Origin: Gnetum montanum
Lineage: Eukaryota > Streptophyta > Gnetopsida > Gnetales > Gnetaceae
Length of the DNA: 64,000 bases
Assembly: GCA_015680685.1 (NCBI GenBank)
Contig: MNCI01035354.1
Location: 1,262,253 to 1,326,252, forward strand
Direction of reading: 5' to 3'
Shown one piece after another: positions 22,745 to 34,779 of the stretch (position 1 is the stretch's first letter; each line of letters starts with the position of its first letter). The notes under the pieces were generated by a model. That model worked only from the letters and a program-made list of their open reading frames with translations. It was not told where the DNA came from and ran no database searches. A program made the translations under genes and the position numbers.

Positions 22745-23547
22745 TGATGGGATGCGATATCGCGTCTACCACGATATCGCATCCCACGCGATATCGCGGT
22801 GCGTTGCCAAGTCTATAAATAAGAGGAAGCACTCCCTTATTTTTCATTCTAGGCCTATACCGTAGTGAAACTCTGATATTTTTACCTCTCTAGAGATAGA
22901 ATAATTTCCATGTGCCCGCAATAGGAACTCCAGAGTGAACGGATCTTTATTCGAGCAAATATTATACCTGAACACAAGTTTGTGTATGAAAATAAAGACG
23001 AACTTCTTGGATAAACCTTGAAATACATGGACTAAGCTAAATAGGCTAAATAGGACTCTATTTATTTTTATTTATTTTTTTATGATTTAAATGCTTTATT
23101 AGTTATTAAATCTTTCTCAACCCTTCTCCCATAGTTAAGTGCATTCAGTACGATCGCTTCAAGCACGTGCGTTACGCTTGGTGATCCCAGCAACGACTAG
23201 GATTTGGTAACCAAGGTTGCATTAGTTCAGGGTGTGAATGATAAGTGGGAATGGATATTGATGCTAGGTTAATTAAGGCTTAGTTAGTTAGTTAAAGTTA
23301 GTTAATTAGTGTATTCACCTTTCACCTTGTCAGCATAGGAGATAAAAAATGATATAAAAATCACATACCTCAGACTTACTTAACCATACAACTGTGACAA
23401 ATACAAGTAAGTCTGGGAAGACAACGAATGATTAACCTTAAGTGTTCCATACGATGTGTAGGCACTTAGTATGTGAAGTTTGACTAGATCATGCATGCTA
23501 TACTCATATTCGTATGGTTGAGTGTAGGGGTACCTCACCACTCATCA
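22745..23547 (+). repeat. 3' LTR of element B
   Basis: An 803-bp copy of 16405-17206. Palindromes GCGATATCGCG, ACGATATCGC and GCGATATCGCG lie at 22754-22798 and TCTATAAATAAG at 22812-22823. Differences from the 5' LTR are mostly C/T and G/A changes, densest in the palindrome block. Confidence 0.95.
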
Positions 23548-23552
23548 GTAAG

Positions 23553-24470
23553 GTTAGATTGGTTATCCCAATAGCCAATAATTAGGTGGTATCTTAATCA
23601 TGCCTTAAGAAACCATAACTTAGACTAACTAATCATGCCTAATAATTTAATTTTTGGGACTAATAAATCTAACCTTTTTAACCACCTTGGACCTTAAGAG
23701 TAGGTTTTTAGCTTATTCAAATAGATAGACCTAAGTTACTAACCCCTAGAAAGTCATTAGTTACACTATTAAAGTCAATGTTCTAAGGGGGATAGAAGGG
23801 TCATTAAGAGTCTAGGAAGCATATCCAAGTTAGCACCAATCCAATGAATCAAATAATTGAGAGAATCAATTGGTGAACCAGATGACAATGAAGATGTATA
23901 ATAGTTCAATAAGCAACTAGATCATTAACAACAAATATCAACCATCATAGAGAATCATAATCTTATTCAAACAAGGTGTATGATACCCATGAGGAGACAT
24001 GAATTAGGAATAAGAATGAAGGTCACAACATATAATGTGCTTACAAGTGTTGGCACATTTGGCCATTTCATGGAATAGTAAGATTCATTTTAAACATTAT
24101 GGTAAGAATGGGAGAGTGTAAATGTGTTATTTCCTACCATTGGTATGGGATCCAAGAGAGACCATAATATTATTGGTGGAAATGATGATGCACATATGAA
24201 AAACAGTGAGTAGAAGAGAGCAAGAGACAATGTGCCAATGGTAAATGAATAGAAAAGCAAGGAATTCTTCATTGTCAGAAATACATGCAAGAATTGATCA
24301 TTTGGATACTTGTAAAAAAATAATAATAGAGCACTGGAAATAAAACGGAATTGGGAAATTATCAGTGGATGTTTGCAAATGGAAAAGATATTATTAACGA
24401 TGAATACGATGATCTAAACTATGGTATTGCTCATGCTTTGGAAAGGAATCACGTTGGTACTGACGCAGGG
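23553..24470. other. No identified feature
   Basis: AT-rich DNA flanking element B. No domain, LTR or tRNA-like motif was recognised. Confidence 0.4.
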
Positions 24471-24479
24471 AAGTGCTAA

Positions 24480-25250
24480 GGTTTATTGATCTGTAATGGC
24501 TTCTATATTTACGTGCAAAATCGACTATTTTCTTTGGCCCCAAATCGGTGGCGCCTCTGCTGGGAGCGTTGTGCCAGAACCATGCAGGGACGTGGGTTCA
24601 AAGGTGGTGGAGGAAGAGCTCTCATGGATGTTGCTACTTTCAAAATAGAAACACTTTCAGTTCAAAATTTTTCCATCAATATGTAGCCGATCCGCCTGCC
24701 TTCAATGACGTTCTCTATGTTCTGCAATGCGCGCATTGTGTGGAGATTTTTCTAGCCATTACAGGGTCATTCTTAACCTACCATACCAGATGCCGTTATT
24801 CACTGATGCTCTGATCCATGGCACGTTTGCCCTTGACCCTACAATCAATGGCAGGAATTTGGAAGATGATCTGCATAAACACAAAAAAAACGCAGGAAGC
24901 CCTAAGCGAATTTGGGGCAAAACAAAAAAAATTCTAGGCAACCGAAACCCTATGTCCAGGGCCATATGTTCAACACATCATTTTTTTTTAAGATCTTTCT
25001 CCTCCGCTCTTCAGCAACTTAACACCACACGGCAACGATGCCAGATTCAGCGGTAGAGCCTTCTTTCGTGGTGGCAGTTGATAACGATTTTTGGCAGGGA
25101 TGGGATATTTTGGAAGTATTCGCTGGCAGTTCCAGGCCTAGTGCCTTCACATTAGGGCCTAATGTTTTGGATTTAAATTTTTTTTCCAGCCATTTTCATA
25201 CAGGTGCAAGTGCACATAAATTATTTATAAATTAACATAGATTAGGTTCC
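24480..25250. other. GC-richer island of unknown origin
   Basis: A local rise in GC with overlapping short frames on both strands (for example 24548-24814 plus, 24759-24965 minus), none recognised. At 24550-24570 the plus strand reads GGTGGCGCCTCTGCTGGGAG, which shares the TGGCGCC start and a partial remainder with an Asp-type primer site. It could be a degenerate retroelement 5' end or a captured gene fragment. Confidence 0.3.
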
Positions 25251-25439
25251 ATCAACATTTATACCAAGGTTGATATTATATTATCACCTTGTTCATAAAA
25301 TTACTAAGGGATTCAATAGTATTCTTAAAAATTTTATACAAGTAAAAATGAAAAGCTATTGGAGCTATAATTTTAAACAATTATATGGAACTATTGGAAT
25401 TATTTTTCAAAAGCAATATTTATATATCTCCTAACTTCC

Positions 25440-26280
25440 TAAGTTAATACTTCCTAACTTTTTGGGCAAGTTACTTGGGAGAGAAGTTAGGTAAGATATT
25501 TTTGAATATGTAACTACCTTTGAACCCTATAAAAAGGCTTCAAAGGGAAGAGATTAAGGGGTCTCATACATCACACTTTTGGAAAAGACACTTGATCCAT
25601 CACACTTTGGGAAGGCTACTAGCTAGCACTTGGGCTCTCACTTGGAGACACACTTTGCGTCTTGGGAGAANTTTTTTATTTTGCAACGTATAGGAACTGC
25701 TATTGAGATCATTGTAAGAGAGCCTCTGCTTGTAGTCATGCCGTTGAACGATTCAATAGTCAAGAGGGTTCAGAAAATATTTGGTATTTTGATGGGACCA
25801 GAATAGCTTCTTTTTATCTTTAAAGTGAATCTCTGTGGTATTTCAATTAGAAATTGTCAAGTCTTTTGAAGGTTCTGTTGAATGCAATTGTTTACATCCA
25901 TTATCTAGCTAAAATGGAGTCTCGTACATGGTAGTTTACGCAACAATTTTTTGGTAGCTTAGTAGGATTGTCTTGAACAAATTACTTATTTGAGCCTTGG
26001 AAGTTTGAACAATTCGTAGTTATTGAATTTGGGATAGCTCTATTGCGAAGTGTTTACTCGTGTCATTTTACCTTGTTTTAATATTTGAGATCCACGCAAA
26101 TCTTCTCTCTTTTCTATCTATTTCCATTGAATCTTGCTCTATTTCTAGTTTTCGTGTGGAACTATCTCTTTATCTAGGGAAAATTAGAGGTAGATTCATA
26201 GAGGTGTGCTCAAATGTTTTTACAAAATTTTATTTGTTACAAGTAGGTATTATAAGGACCGTGTAGACTAGGCAATTGAA
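25440..26280 (+). promoter_or_regulatory. Possible LTR with TATA box
   Basis: ACCCTATAAAAAGGCTTCAA (25524-25543) is followed by a transcript-like pyrimidine-rich stretch and TTGTAAGAGAGCC, a layout common in copia-type LTRs. No second copy lies in the window and no primer site follows, so boundaries are unknown. One ambiguous base (n) lies at 25671. Confidence 0.25.
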
Positions 26281-28075
26281 CAAAATAGGAACTCTCAACA
26301 ACTCACAGTACTTGGCAAAGTTGGCTGAATCTTTTTAAGATAAGTCATCTATAGTTTACACATAACGCAATCGTTTCATTTTCACAACCGCATGCCGCAA
26401 CAACACACACACATACTCACATTAACTACTAAGTTTATTTGGATGTATCTGGGCCTTGGTGTTGCCAGAGACCAGCAGGCTCCTAAATCCTGTTCAAGGA
26501 CACTCGTTGGTGGTCGTGTCCTAAACAGTTGCCAACAACAAGGTTCTTAGCTAGTGAAAGAAAAAACCTACTATGGTAGCCTTGAACTAACATGAGTATC
26601 AATATCTATGAATCTTGGAAGACTTGGAATATTTGAATGCTAATGTTCTATGCCTATAAGAAATTCTACAATGGAAATTCCTATACCAATTTCAATCCAA
26701 TTTGAGAAAGTTTGGATTCAAAGACATCTACAAGTAAAAATATTCATGTGATGGTTCTTTCTATGAGCCAACTAATTAGCTTACTATAGAAACCATAATA
26801 TGGATGATGGCACAATTTTTTTACAAAGATGCCAAGTTCAAGTTGGTATAAAGATTTGAATGAAGATTAGAGAATATGATTTTTGAAATTTCACAACTTC
26901 AAGTTATGAGGAAGAAAGAATGATCAAGATTCCAGAGAAGTTACATAGCCTTTGCATTGGTATTTAAAATGCAATCATTAGGAAGACATGTATGTGTGGT
27001 TAACACAGATTTGATTGTTAAGTCAACATGTTCAGATGTCAAACTTTATCAAGTATCTTACTTGGTTAATCAAATGAAGAAAACCTTGAAGTATAAGTTG
27101 TTCCTAATCCATAGTAATCTTGATCTAATACCATTCATCCTCTATAGAGACTTTAATGCAAAAGAAAAAAGTAATGTTCATCGATTATTATAATATGGAC
27201 ATGTAAAAGAATCCTTAGAAGAGAAACCTAATTTGAAGAAGATGTTTCCATCAGTCCACCATATCATCTCATTAGCCAATACATATTCCACCTACTTCAA
27301 ACCCTCATTAAATAAGTTGGACCCCAAAATTCAAGAATAGATTATGCTAATGAATATTTTTCATCAAAAACCATCATTCACCAATTATACTACCATGACT
27401 AATAAAAAGGGATAAAAAAACACTCTTCATTGAGACCCTAGACTATATTTGATATGATACTTGATTCTTCAAGTTACAAATATTTAGAAGTTAATTTCTA
27501 AAGAAGAATTTACGGAGCAAGATCAAGCCCTTCCATCCTGAACAAGGCCATCCGAATATGTAGCCCTTATGACAAAACTACAACTATATCCCTTGATTCC
27601 TGAGGTTGACATAAATTAGGAATTTTCTTAACCTACTTTTATTTTGGTTTTATTTTTATTTATTTATTTATTTTATACTTGTAAATTAGGTACGTAAAAT
27701 ATTTTAGGTAATACAAGTGGATAAAAGGATTTTCCTTACCTTCACTTATCTAACCAAATATAAGTTGCACTTTGTGTGACCCTAGTTGGGATTGGTGATT
27801 AATGATTGGTAGACCTTTAATTTACCCCTTGACATTACCTTAGTGAAGGAGGTAAGTATTAATAAAATAATATTTATTTTCACATATATTTTTCTTACTT
27901 ATAATTTATTTTCAGAATAAGAAAAAGAACATTAGACTATTTAACACTATTTCAAAATGAAAAATTAAAGCATTAGATCATTAGATCATGGATGTACTAG
28001 AGCTATAGAACTATCATTAGCATGGAATTTTTCTATGATAAATGAAAGCTAAAGGGGATAGATTATCAAATCCCC
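26281..28075. other. No identified feature
   Basis: AT-rich. A 78-codon plus frame at 26957-27193 and downstream fragments to 27350 match no family I recognise. Confidence 0.35.
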
Positions 28076-28310
28076 ATTCCTAGATGAATTCATTTAGTAA
28101 TAAAGATGGTATCTCTTCATAAAAAATATTGTAATTATTGTAAATAAGAACAAAAAGAGTAAGTTATAATTAAGATCCAAAAGAGCACATTATAATAATA
28201 GGCATGTCTCTCAAGATGACCTTTAGGGATTTAACCTAAGGTATTTATACCTGGTCTTTAGAGGTTATATCAACATAGAGTTTTGAAGCCAACAAATGGC
28301 AAGTAACATG
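28076..28310. repeat. Dispersed repeat G, copy 1
   Basis: Colinear with 63780-64000: both share GATGGT(A/G)(T/C)CTCTTCATAA, ATG(T)GTCTCT, GG(A/G)(A/T)TT(T/G)A(A/C)CTAAGG, ATTTATACC and AAGCCAA(C/G)AAATG. Element type unknown; ATTTATACC may be a minus-strand TATA. Confidence 0.65.
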
Positions 28311-28367
28311 TGCTAGGTAAGGTACAACAAGAAGGTGACTATCCATTGTTAGCTAGTTATATGCTTA

Positions 28368-29273
28368 ACCATGGTGGAAATGCTAGATTACCTCTAAGGG
28401 ATAGATGCTAAAGAAAGATAATGCCAAGGAACCCTTAGAGCATGACCCAAATATACTATTCCACATTAACAAAGCATTCCTTTCATTTTTTCTTTTGCAT
28501 TCTTCATTTTATTTTCTTTGCACATAATGTCAAATGTTACATACATTTGATGTTTGGCATGACATCTAAAAATGAGATGTCACCGTAGCTAAAGTCCAAC
28601 TTCACTTAAACAAGTATGCAATAAAGGACCAAGGTTTAATAGAAAAGTAGATGATTATACCTCCTACCTTTTACTATTAGGTTGTAATAAATGAGAAGTG
28701 TAATAATTAATTCATATACTATCATATCTACCTTGTAAACTTTATTTTTCATGACAAATTTACAATTATCAAAAAACCTTGAATAGAAATCCCTCTTGAA
28801 CATAACAAATGTTGTGTTTGACCATGGTGGAAATGCTAGATTACCTCTAAGGGATAGATGCTAAAGAAAGATAATGCCAAGGAACCCTTAGAGCATGACC
28901 CAAATATGCTATTCCACATTAACAAAGCATTCCTTTCATTTTTTCTTTTGCATTCTTCATTTTATTTTCTTTGCACATAATGTCAAATGTTACATACATT
29001 TGATGTTTGGCATGACATCTAAAAATGAGATGTCACCGTAGCTAAAGTCCAACTTCACTTAAACAAGTATGCAATAAAGGACCAAGGTTTAATAGAAAAG
29101 TAGATGAGTATACCTCCTACCTTTTACTATTAGGTTGTAATAAATGAGAAGTGTAATAATTAATTCATATACTATCATATCTACCTTGTAAACTTTATTT
29201 TTCATGACAAATTTACAATTATCAAAAAACCTTGAATAGAAATCCCTCTTGAACATAACAAATGTTGTGTTTG
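28368..29273. repeat. 453-bp tandem duplication
   Basis: 28368-28820 and 28821-29273 are head-to-tail copies that differ at only a few positions seen by eye (ATACTATT/ATGCTATT; GATTATACC/GAGTATACC). The near identity means a recent event, or an assembly artefact. Copy 2 is part of a minus-strand 86-codon frame (29089-29349) of no recognised family. Confidence 0.95.
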
Positions 29274-30619
29274 AAAAAATATCACTAAGATTGTTTACCC
29301 AAAATATATGTTCACCTAATGCATCAAATCCTAATAATCCATTAATCAAACTAGAAGAATTTGTGATAACTAATCCTCATTCACCAAAGTATTAAACATC
29401 TTAATGTTCACATCCATACCCTGAATATTGTGAAAAAATTCATTAATCATAACTTTTAGAATGGTATCAAAAAGACTCAATATGAATGAAAGCCCTAAAG
29501 CATCAAAATAAGATTAAATTTGAGATTTTCTTTAGGAGTTAAAATTAAGAATCCTTTCAACTATAATGGACACTCTTTAGAAGGATTCATACCTTTTCTT
29601 AACTACCTCTAATCTAAAGTAGGATTTATACATGCTTTCCTCTGAATGAAATGAGGATTCCTCACATACTACTACTCTTCCTCTACCAAATATACTCTTC
29701 TAGAATCACTAAGACCTCTTCTTTGTTATTGTCATGCTACTCATACTTCACTTCTTATTCTTCCTCCTAAGCTCCTCTTATTGTTGGATGTCTCGAATGA
29801 GTAAAAATTGAGCAAATGACAATGTTTAGATCTTCTTATTGTTGCATCATAGAGTTTCACTTTTTGTTTTCACCTTGGTGTAGTAGGAATGTTCCATTGT
29901 TGGGGTAGCTTAGGACATCTCACTAAAGAGGACTTGTAAATAGGATGAATGTTCCAACTACACTAAAAACTATTTCTAAAGACGTGTTAGAACAAACATG
30001 CTTCCAAATTTTTTTTTCAAAAGCTAGAAAAGAAAGTAAAAGCAAGTAAAAATAAAAATAAAACCTAAACTACCTTACCCTACTAGCTAAGAGGAATTTT
30101 ATTTTAGCTTATCTAGATGGGTAGGGATCCAAATTTGACCTTGTGTATAAGTGATGTAGAGTAAGTTCAATTTTATTTATACTTACTTTTCCATTTTATT
30201 TATTTCTATCTATCCTCATAGGTGCATTATTCTTTATCAATCTTTGATCTCTACCTCCATGTTGCTTTCGTTGAAGACTTCCTTTAGGTATCCATCTTCT
30301 TATCCCATGATCCTATAGAACATTGTTTCCTTGTCTCTCTATGAAAATCAAATAAGGTGCATCGTGAAATTTAGAATTTCTAAATCAAAAATATGCCTTG
30401 ATATACTAACTTTTTAGTAATAAAACCATGCTTCAAATCTAGGAAATCTTAATGGAAAAGAATGAGTATACCTAGTTTGACAATTCTCTTTTAAACTACT
30501 TTTGGATCCATCAGAGTAGTTTATCATGGTGAATTTATGTCCTATGTCACATTGGTATGATTTTCTCTCAAACATAGGATAAATCTATTGTAATTTAACA
30601 AATTTCTTCAAGAAAATTA
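29274..30619. other. No confidently identified feature
   Basis: Broken minus-strand frames only. The position downstream of a copia gag relic suggests decayed copia pol, but no protease or integrase motif is readable. Confidence 0.3.
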
Positions 30620-31293
30620 TACCTTTCTTTAATGGTGTTGATCTCCTCTTCATCATTGGAATTTTCATATTCTTCTTGAGATGATAAGACTATGGTCATG
30701 CATCTAAGATAGAAATTTAAGGTATCATCTTCCTCTACTTCTATTTCACTAGACTCCTCTTCTCCATCCTATTTTCTGATAAATAATTTTCCTTTTTCTT
30801 CAAACTTGGCTTTGTCATACAATCTCTTGGTACTTGAACATTCCAAGGTGAGATGTGCTCATCCATTGCAAATTCAACATAGGATGTCAATAATATTGGT
30901 AGAGGAAGTGGACCTTAAGATCCAACCAATGAGCTTAACTCTTGGTTTTTTCTTCTTGTTCTTTCTACTTATTTTTTGAGCTAATTTATAATAATCCTAA
31001 TGAGTCTTCTAGTGAGTAACACAAGTTCTAGATCATTTAAATCATTATTGTCACTATACAAGAAGATCTCACCTTGTATCCTTTTCAGATTTTCTATAAC
31101 TTCTTAGCTTGAGGAGAGAGCAGTGGAATCATTCTTTAGCATCCTTTTATCAACTAATATTATCTCATAAGTAGTAAGAGCATTTTAAAGTTATTTATGT
31201 ATCAAAATCTATTACTTCTTCCATGGCTATGAACTTAGAGCAAGGTTACTACAATAGAAAATCACCTTCTTACTCATCAAATTCATATATTAT
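30620..31293 (-). pseudogene. Copia-type gag relic, C-terminal part
   Basis: Minus strand frames give AMEEVIDFDT, LTTYEIILVDKRM and LVLLTRRLIR, matching the C-terminal half of copia gag (UBN2 family: TAIEEAKDL..., LLTTYE..., ALLTRRF...). A degenerate zinc knuckle follows: codons at 30879-30838 read C-x2-C-x4-H-x4-C with stops in two positions. The relic ends abruptly at 31293, where the LTR of element D begins. Confidence 0.65.
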
Positions 31294-32205
31294 TGATGAA
31301 TCATGTTTTTTAGTGGCTAAGATATCTTAGGCCCAATATCTTAGCCTAGATAACTTAGCCTCGATATCTTAGTCCTGATATCAAATCTCATGCTATGTTA
31401 TCAGATATCTGATGTCACAGGATATGTGCCTACCTATAAATACAACACTTCGTGCATAATTTGAATAACTTTCATTCCATCTGTAGGTAGATTCTTGCAA
31501 TTTCACTTTGTAGTTTTAGCAATAGAGTGAATGCTCACAATATGGTGTTGAGCAATTGTACAAAATATTTATTCAAGTGAAGTATGCTTAGGCATAGTTC
31601 ATGTCTGGAAATAAAGATTGAGATTGCTTTTCAACATTACAGCATCCACATAGTTTTACAGTTTCACTTAGCATAGTTTTTACTATTTTATTAGTTTAAT
31701 CATTTACATTTCCAAGTATTTTACTTTACTTGTTCATTAGTAAAGTGGAATAAGTACAACTGGTTTCAAGAGTTTAAGTGTAATTGTTTGATAATTCTAG
31801 TAGTGTTATTGCTTGGTTCAGCCAGTAGCATAACACTTGGTAACCCAGTAATGGTTACATGAGCCCAACACACGTACGGTAAGCCAAGATCATATAATAA
31901 TCACTCTAGGCTAGAGTATATTTACATTACTATCATTACTTATATTTAGGATTAAATTTCACTATCAATTATGTTTATTACTAGGAGTAAGATGGGCCTA
32001 ACAACATCAATTATCATATGGCTCAATTTAGACTAACCCATACATGACAAAGCTACCACTAGTCCAAGTGGGAAGATAGTGTCCTACGATCAATGCTTAA
32101 TAATCTAGATGTCAAAACTAGTCCCCATCCATAGAATTTGACCAGATCATGCATGAATGCTTTTGATTCGTATGGTTGGGTGTAGGGGGTACCCACCACT
32201 CATTA
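31294..32205 (+). repeat. 5' LTR of element D
   Basis: The start TGATGAATCATG aligns with the C LTR start TGGTGAGTCATC. The end CACTCATTA abuts the primer site and follows the shared TTCGTATGGTTG and GTAGGGGGTACC words. Perfect palindromes CTAAGATATCTTAG (31317-31330) and TCAGATATCTGA (31401-31412) precede CCTATAAATAC at 31434-31444. About 912 bp. The left boundary is inferred from alignment. Confidence 0.75.
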
Positions 32206-32224
32206 TTGGCACTATTGCTAGGGA
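32206..32224 (+). other. Primer binding site of element D (degraded Asp type)
   Basis: TTGGCACTATTGCTAGGGA at the position of the B and A primer sites, with extra transitions. Confidence 0.7.
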
Positions 32225-32330
32225 TGGTGCTAGTTATCTAGATTAGTTATATTATAAAAAATTATTGTAAACATATTAATGATCTATATTTTAGAGAATA
32301 TTAATATTTTAAGTCACACATGTTAAAACC

Positions 32331-34256
32331 ATGTCTTCTTCACATAGAACCAATAATTCATCATATGATGAAAACACTCGTAGGAGTAATGATAGGATCT
32401 ATACTAAAGCGAATTAGAGTGAACAATCACAAGAAAGGGTTTCATATGCTCAATTAGACCCTTACTACACTCAAAAACTATATTTAACTAATGAAAACAA
32501 TCCTAGAGAAGATGGAGTACATCCTAGAATAAGGATGGCCTTAAGGCCTAGGACCTCCTCTAAACCTAGAAGAGATAAATTAATGGACCATAGGGGGAGA
32601 TATAGCAACCATGATGATTCTCCCAATTCCCCATCTTTCTCTTCCTCTTCCATGTCTACTTCTAATGAAGATGAACATAGGTATAGAAATAGAGATACAC
32701 TAAGGGGTCAAGACAAAGATAGAAATAGAAATAGATGAGATCATCATAATTAGACAAATAGAAATAGAAATTATCACCATGACATGTTTGATGATGGTGA
32801 ACCTTTGTTGGCTACTAAGAGCATGACATAGATAATGAAGGTAGTTAGAATACCCCACAAGCATCAAAGGGAAAGTTGCATCAAAAGGCTTGACATGAAT
32901 AACATCCTTAAATTTGTGGAAGCCTATAATTCTAATCCACAACATCACTTACAAGCCTTCCATGATGCTTGAACCTTGAAGAACATCAAGAGTGAGTGGT
33001 AATAGCTTAAGCTCTTTCCTAGGATACTAATAGACAAAGCTAAAAGTTGGTTAGATTGTTGGAACTAGATTCAATCCATCGATGATCCATAATGTTAGAA
33101 CTCTTCAATGATAAATACCAAACCTATCTGAGAGTGTCCAACTTAAGAAAAAGAAATCCAAGGATGGAGGCAAGAAAAACATGAATCCTTGGATGTGGCC
33201 TTGGACAAATACTATTTGCTACTACATAGATGTCTAGGTCATGATTTCTCTCAAAAAGAGTAGCTTTTCCACATCATAGATGGTATTCATAACTAAATGA
33301 GAGAGACCATTGGGATTTATGCCCAATGTTAGTTATTTGAATTGAAAGCCCATCAAATACAAAGGCTAATTGAATAGATGGAAAATGAAGAAGAGCTATG
33401 TAAACAAGAGAATTTAGAGGAATATAACTAGGATCCAACTCTTCAAAATAAAAGGGTCCATATCTATGATAAGGAAAAAGAGGTAGCTATTGATGAAGTG
33501 ATTTTAGAACAAAGCTTGTGGATACAAAATTTTATCACTAAGCATAAAGCAAGAATAGATAAGATTTGGGAGTTGATGAATGAAAAAGTCACAAACTACA
33601 TGAAAACCATAGAGGAGAAGATGGCATAAAAACAAATTAAGTAATCAAAATAAGAAGAGAAAAAGGAACAAAGAAGCAAGTATGAACACTTATCGAAAAA
33701 TGGAAAATAGCTATAGTAGAAGAGGCTATAGACTCAACCACAAAAGAGGATGATGGATGTGGCATCTGCAAATATGACCATCCAAAGGGTTATTGCCTAG
33801 TTGTGTTACATCTACAAGAGTTTGGGGCTTTTGCTTTGAATCCCAAGTTCATACAAAAGAAAATGCCTAGGATATTACCTTACTCACAAGGTAATTATAG
33901 ACAATCTTACCACCAACCATACTATTTCAGTGGAATGTCTTATCAACCTGAACACAACTATCAACCACAATGGTAAAACCCACAATCATGGGGGATGCCA
34001 TCAACAAACTACTAACACCCTTATTGCCAACCAAACTCATATGACTGCTATGTTCAACAACCTATTTTTCTAGATGATTCTACTTCCTCTACCTCAAATC
34101 ACTACTACCACTCTCCTAAATATCATCAACCTGTAACATCCCTTGTGGGATCACCATATCAAACTTCTTATTCTCTAGGACATCCTCAATATTCTCATAC
34201 TTTCCTCCACCATATGTCACTGCCAACAACATAGGGAGGTGATGAACCCTAAACTT
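32331..34256 (+). pseudogene. gag of element D
   Basis: ATG at 32331 (MSSSHRTNNSS), aligned with the B start. It has a Ser/Arg/Asp-rich N-terminal region (32535-32740), EPLLATKSM and RLDMNNIL words, a capsid-like part (LFPRILIDKAKSW, about 33015), a knuckle-like CGICKYDHPKGYC (33760-33800) with downstream His, and a Tyr/Pro/Gln-rich tail ending at a TAA near 34250. Several stops and at least one frameshift break the frame. Homology to B and C stops at about 34256 inside the Pro-rich tail. Confidence 0.75.
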
Positions 34257-34779
34257 TGTCCAATTTTTAAAATAAATATCTTCATAAAATGTATGTAATT
34301 AAATGATTTTATTTAAATATCNATATATATTATATAAATTATATAAATAATAGCATATAGCATTATAGTTTAATAAAGTTAGGGCTTCTCACCACCAATC
34401 ACACATTATTCCAAGGACAATGACTCCTATACTGCTAGCACCATTATTAACGATCATCAATAGGATACCCTTGGCCATCAAACCCAGGAACTCTGGCATC
34501 TACATGATGTGAAAATGGTATATCTTCTATAGTCACACCAAACACATGTTGGCTTGATGCCATAGTTTTTTGGCCTCACACGGTGTCAGATGAGTGGTGA
34601 ATTCAGTGTGCCATTGAGCAAAACTAGGGGACAAGCCAGCTTGAAGTCCATGGCACCTTAACAATAGTGAGGATTTGACTATTGCAGGCAACAAGGGTTT
34701 CTAACAGCATGTGTGATGCAATGATAGTAGGAAGATCAAAGTAATAAAGTGCACAGCATGGCAGGTGGTAGCAACAATA
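34257..34779. other. Start of foreign DNA inside element D
   Basis: An extremely AT-rich segment (34262-34375, with an ambiguous base at 34322) is followed by DNA of no recognised type leading into the permease fragment. A minus frame extends leftward to 34624 but loses resemblance to the permease. Confidence 0.4.

Larger units (their letters stand above)
16405..23547 (+). mobile_element. Element B: Athila-like LTR retrotransposon, gag-protease, RT to integrase deleted
   Basis: A 7143-bp element with both LTRs, Asp-type primer site, polypurine tract and perfect GTAAG flanks. In order: LTR, primer site, gag-protease frame, a deletion scar, a 15-bp minisatellite, conserved noncoding spacer, a 56-codon ORF behind a splice-acceptor-like site, polypurine tract and LTR. 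Alignment by eye with element C puts the loss of RT, RNase H and integrase near 20600-20640 and the loss of most ORF3 between about 22250 and 22650. The LTRs differ by many scattered transitions, so the insertion is not recent. Confidence 0.93.

Noticed and set aside
32700-32948. An 82-codon minus frame in element D
   Set aside because: It is antisense to gag and rich in Ile/Met from the reverse of Arg/Asn/His codons.
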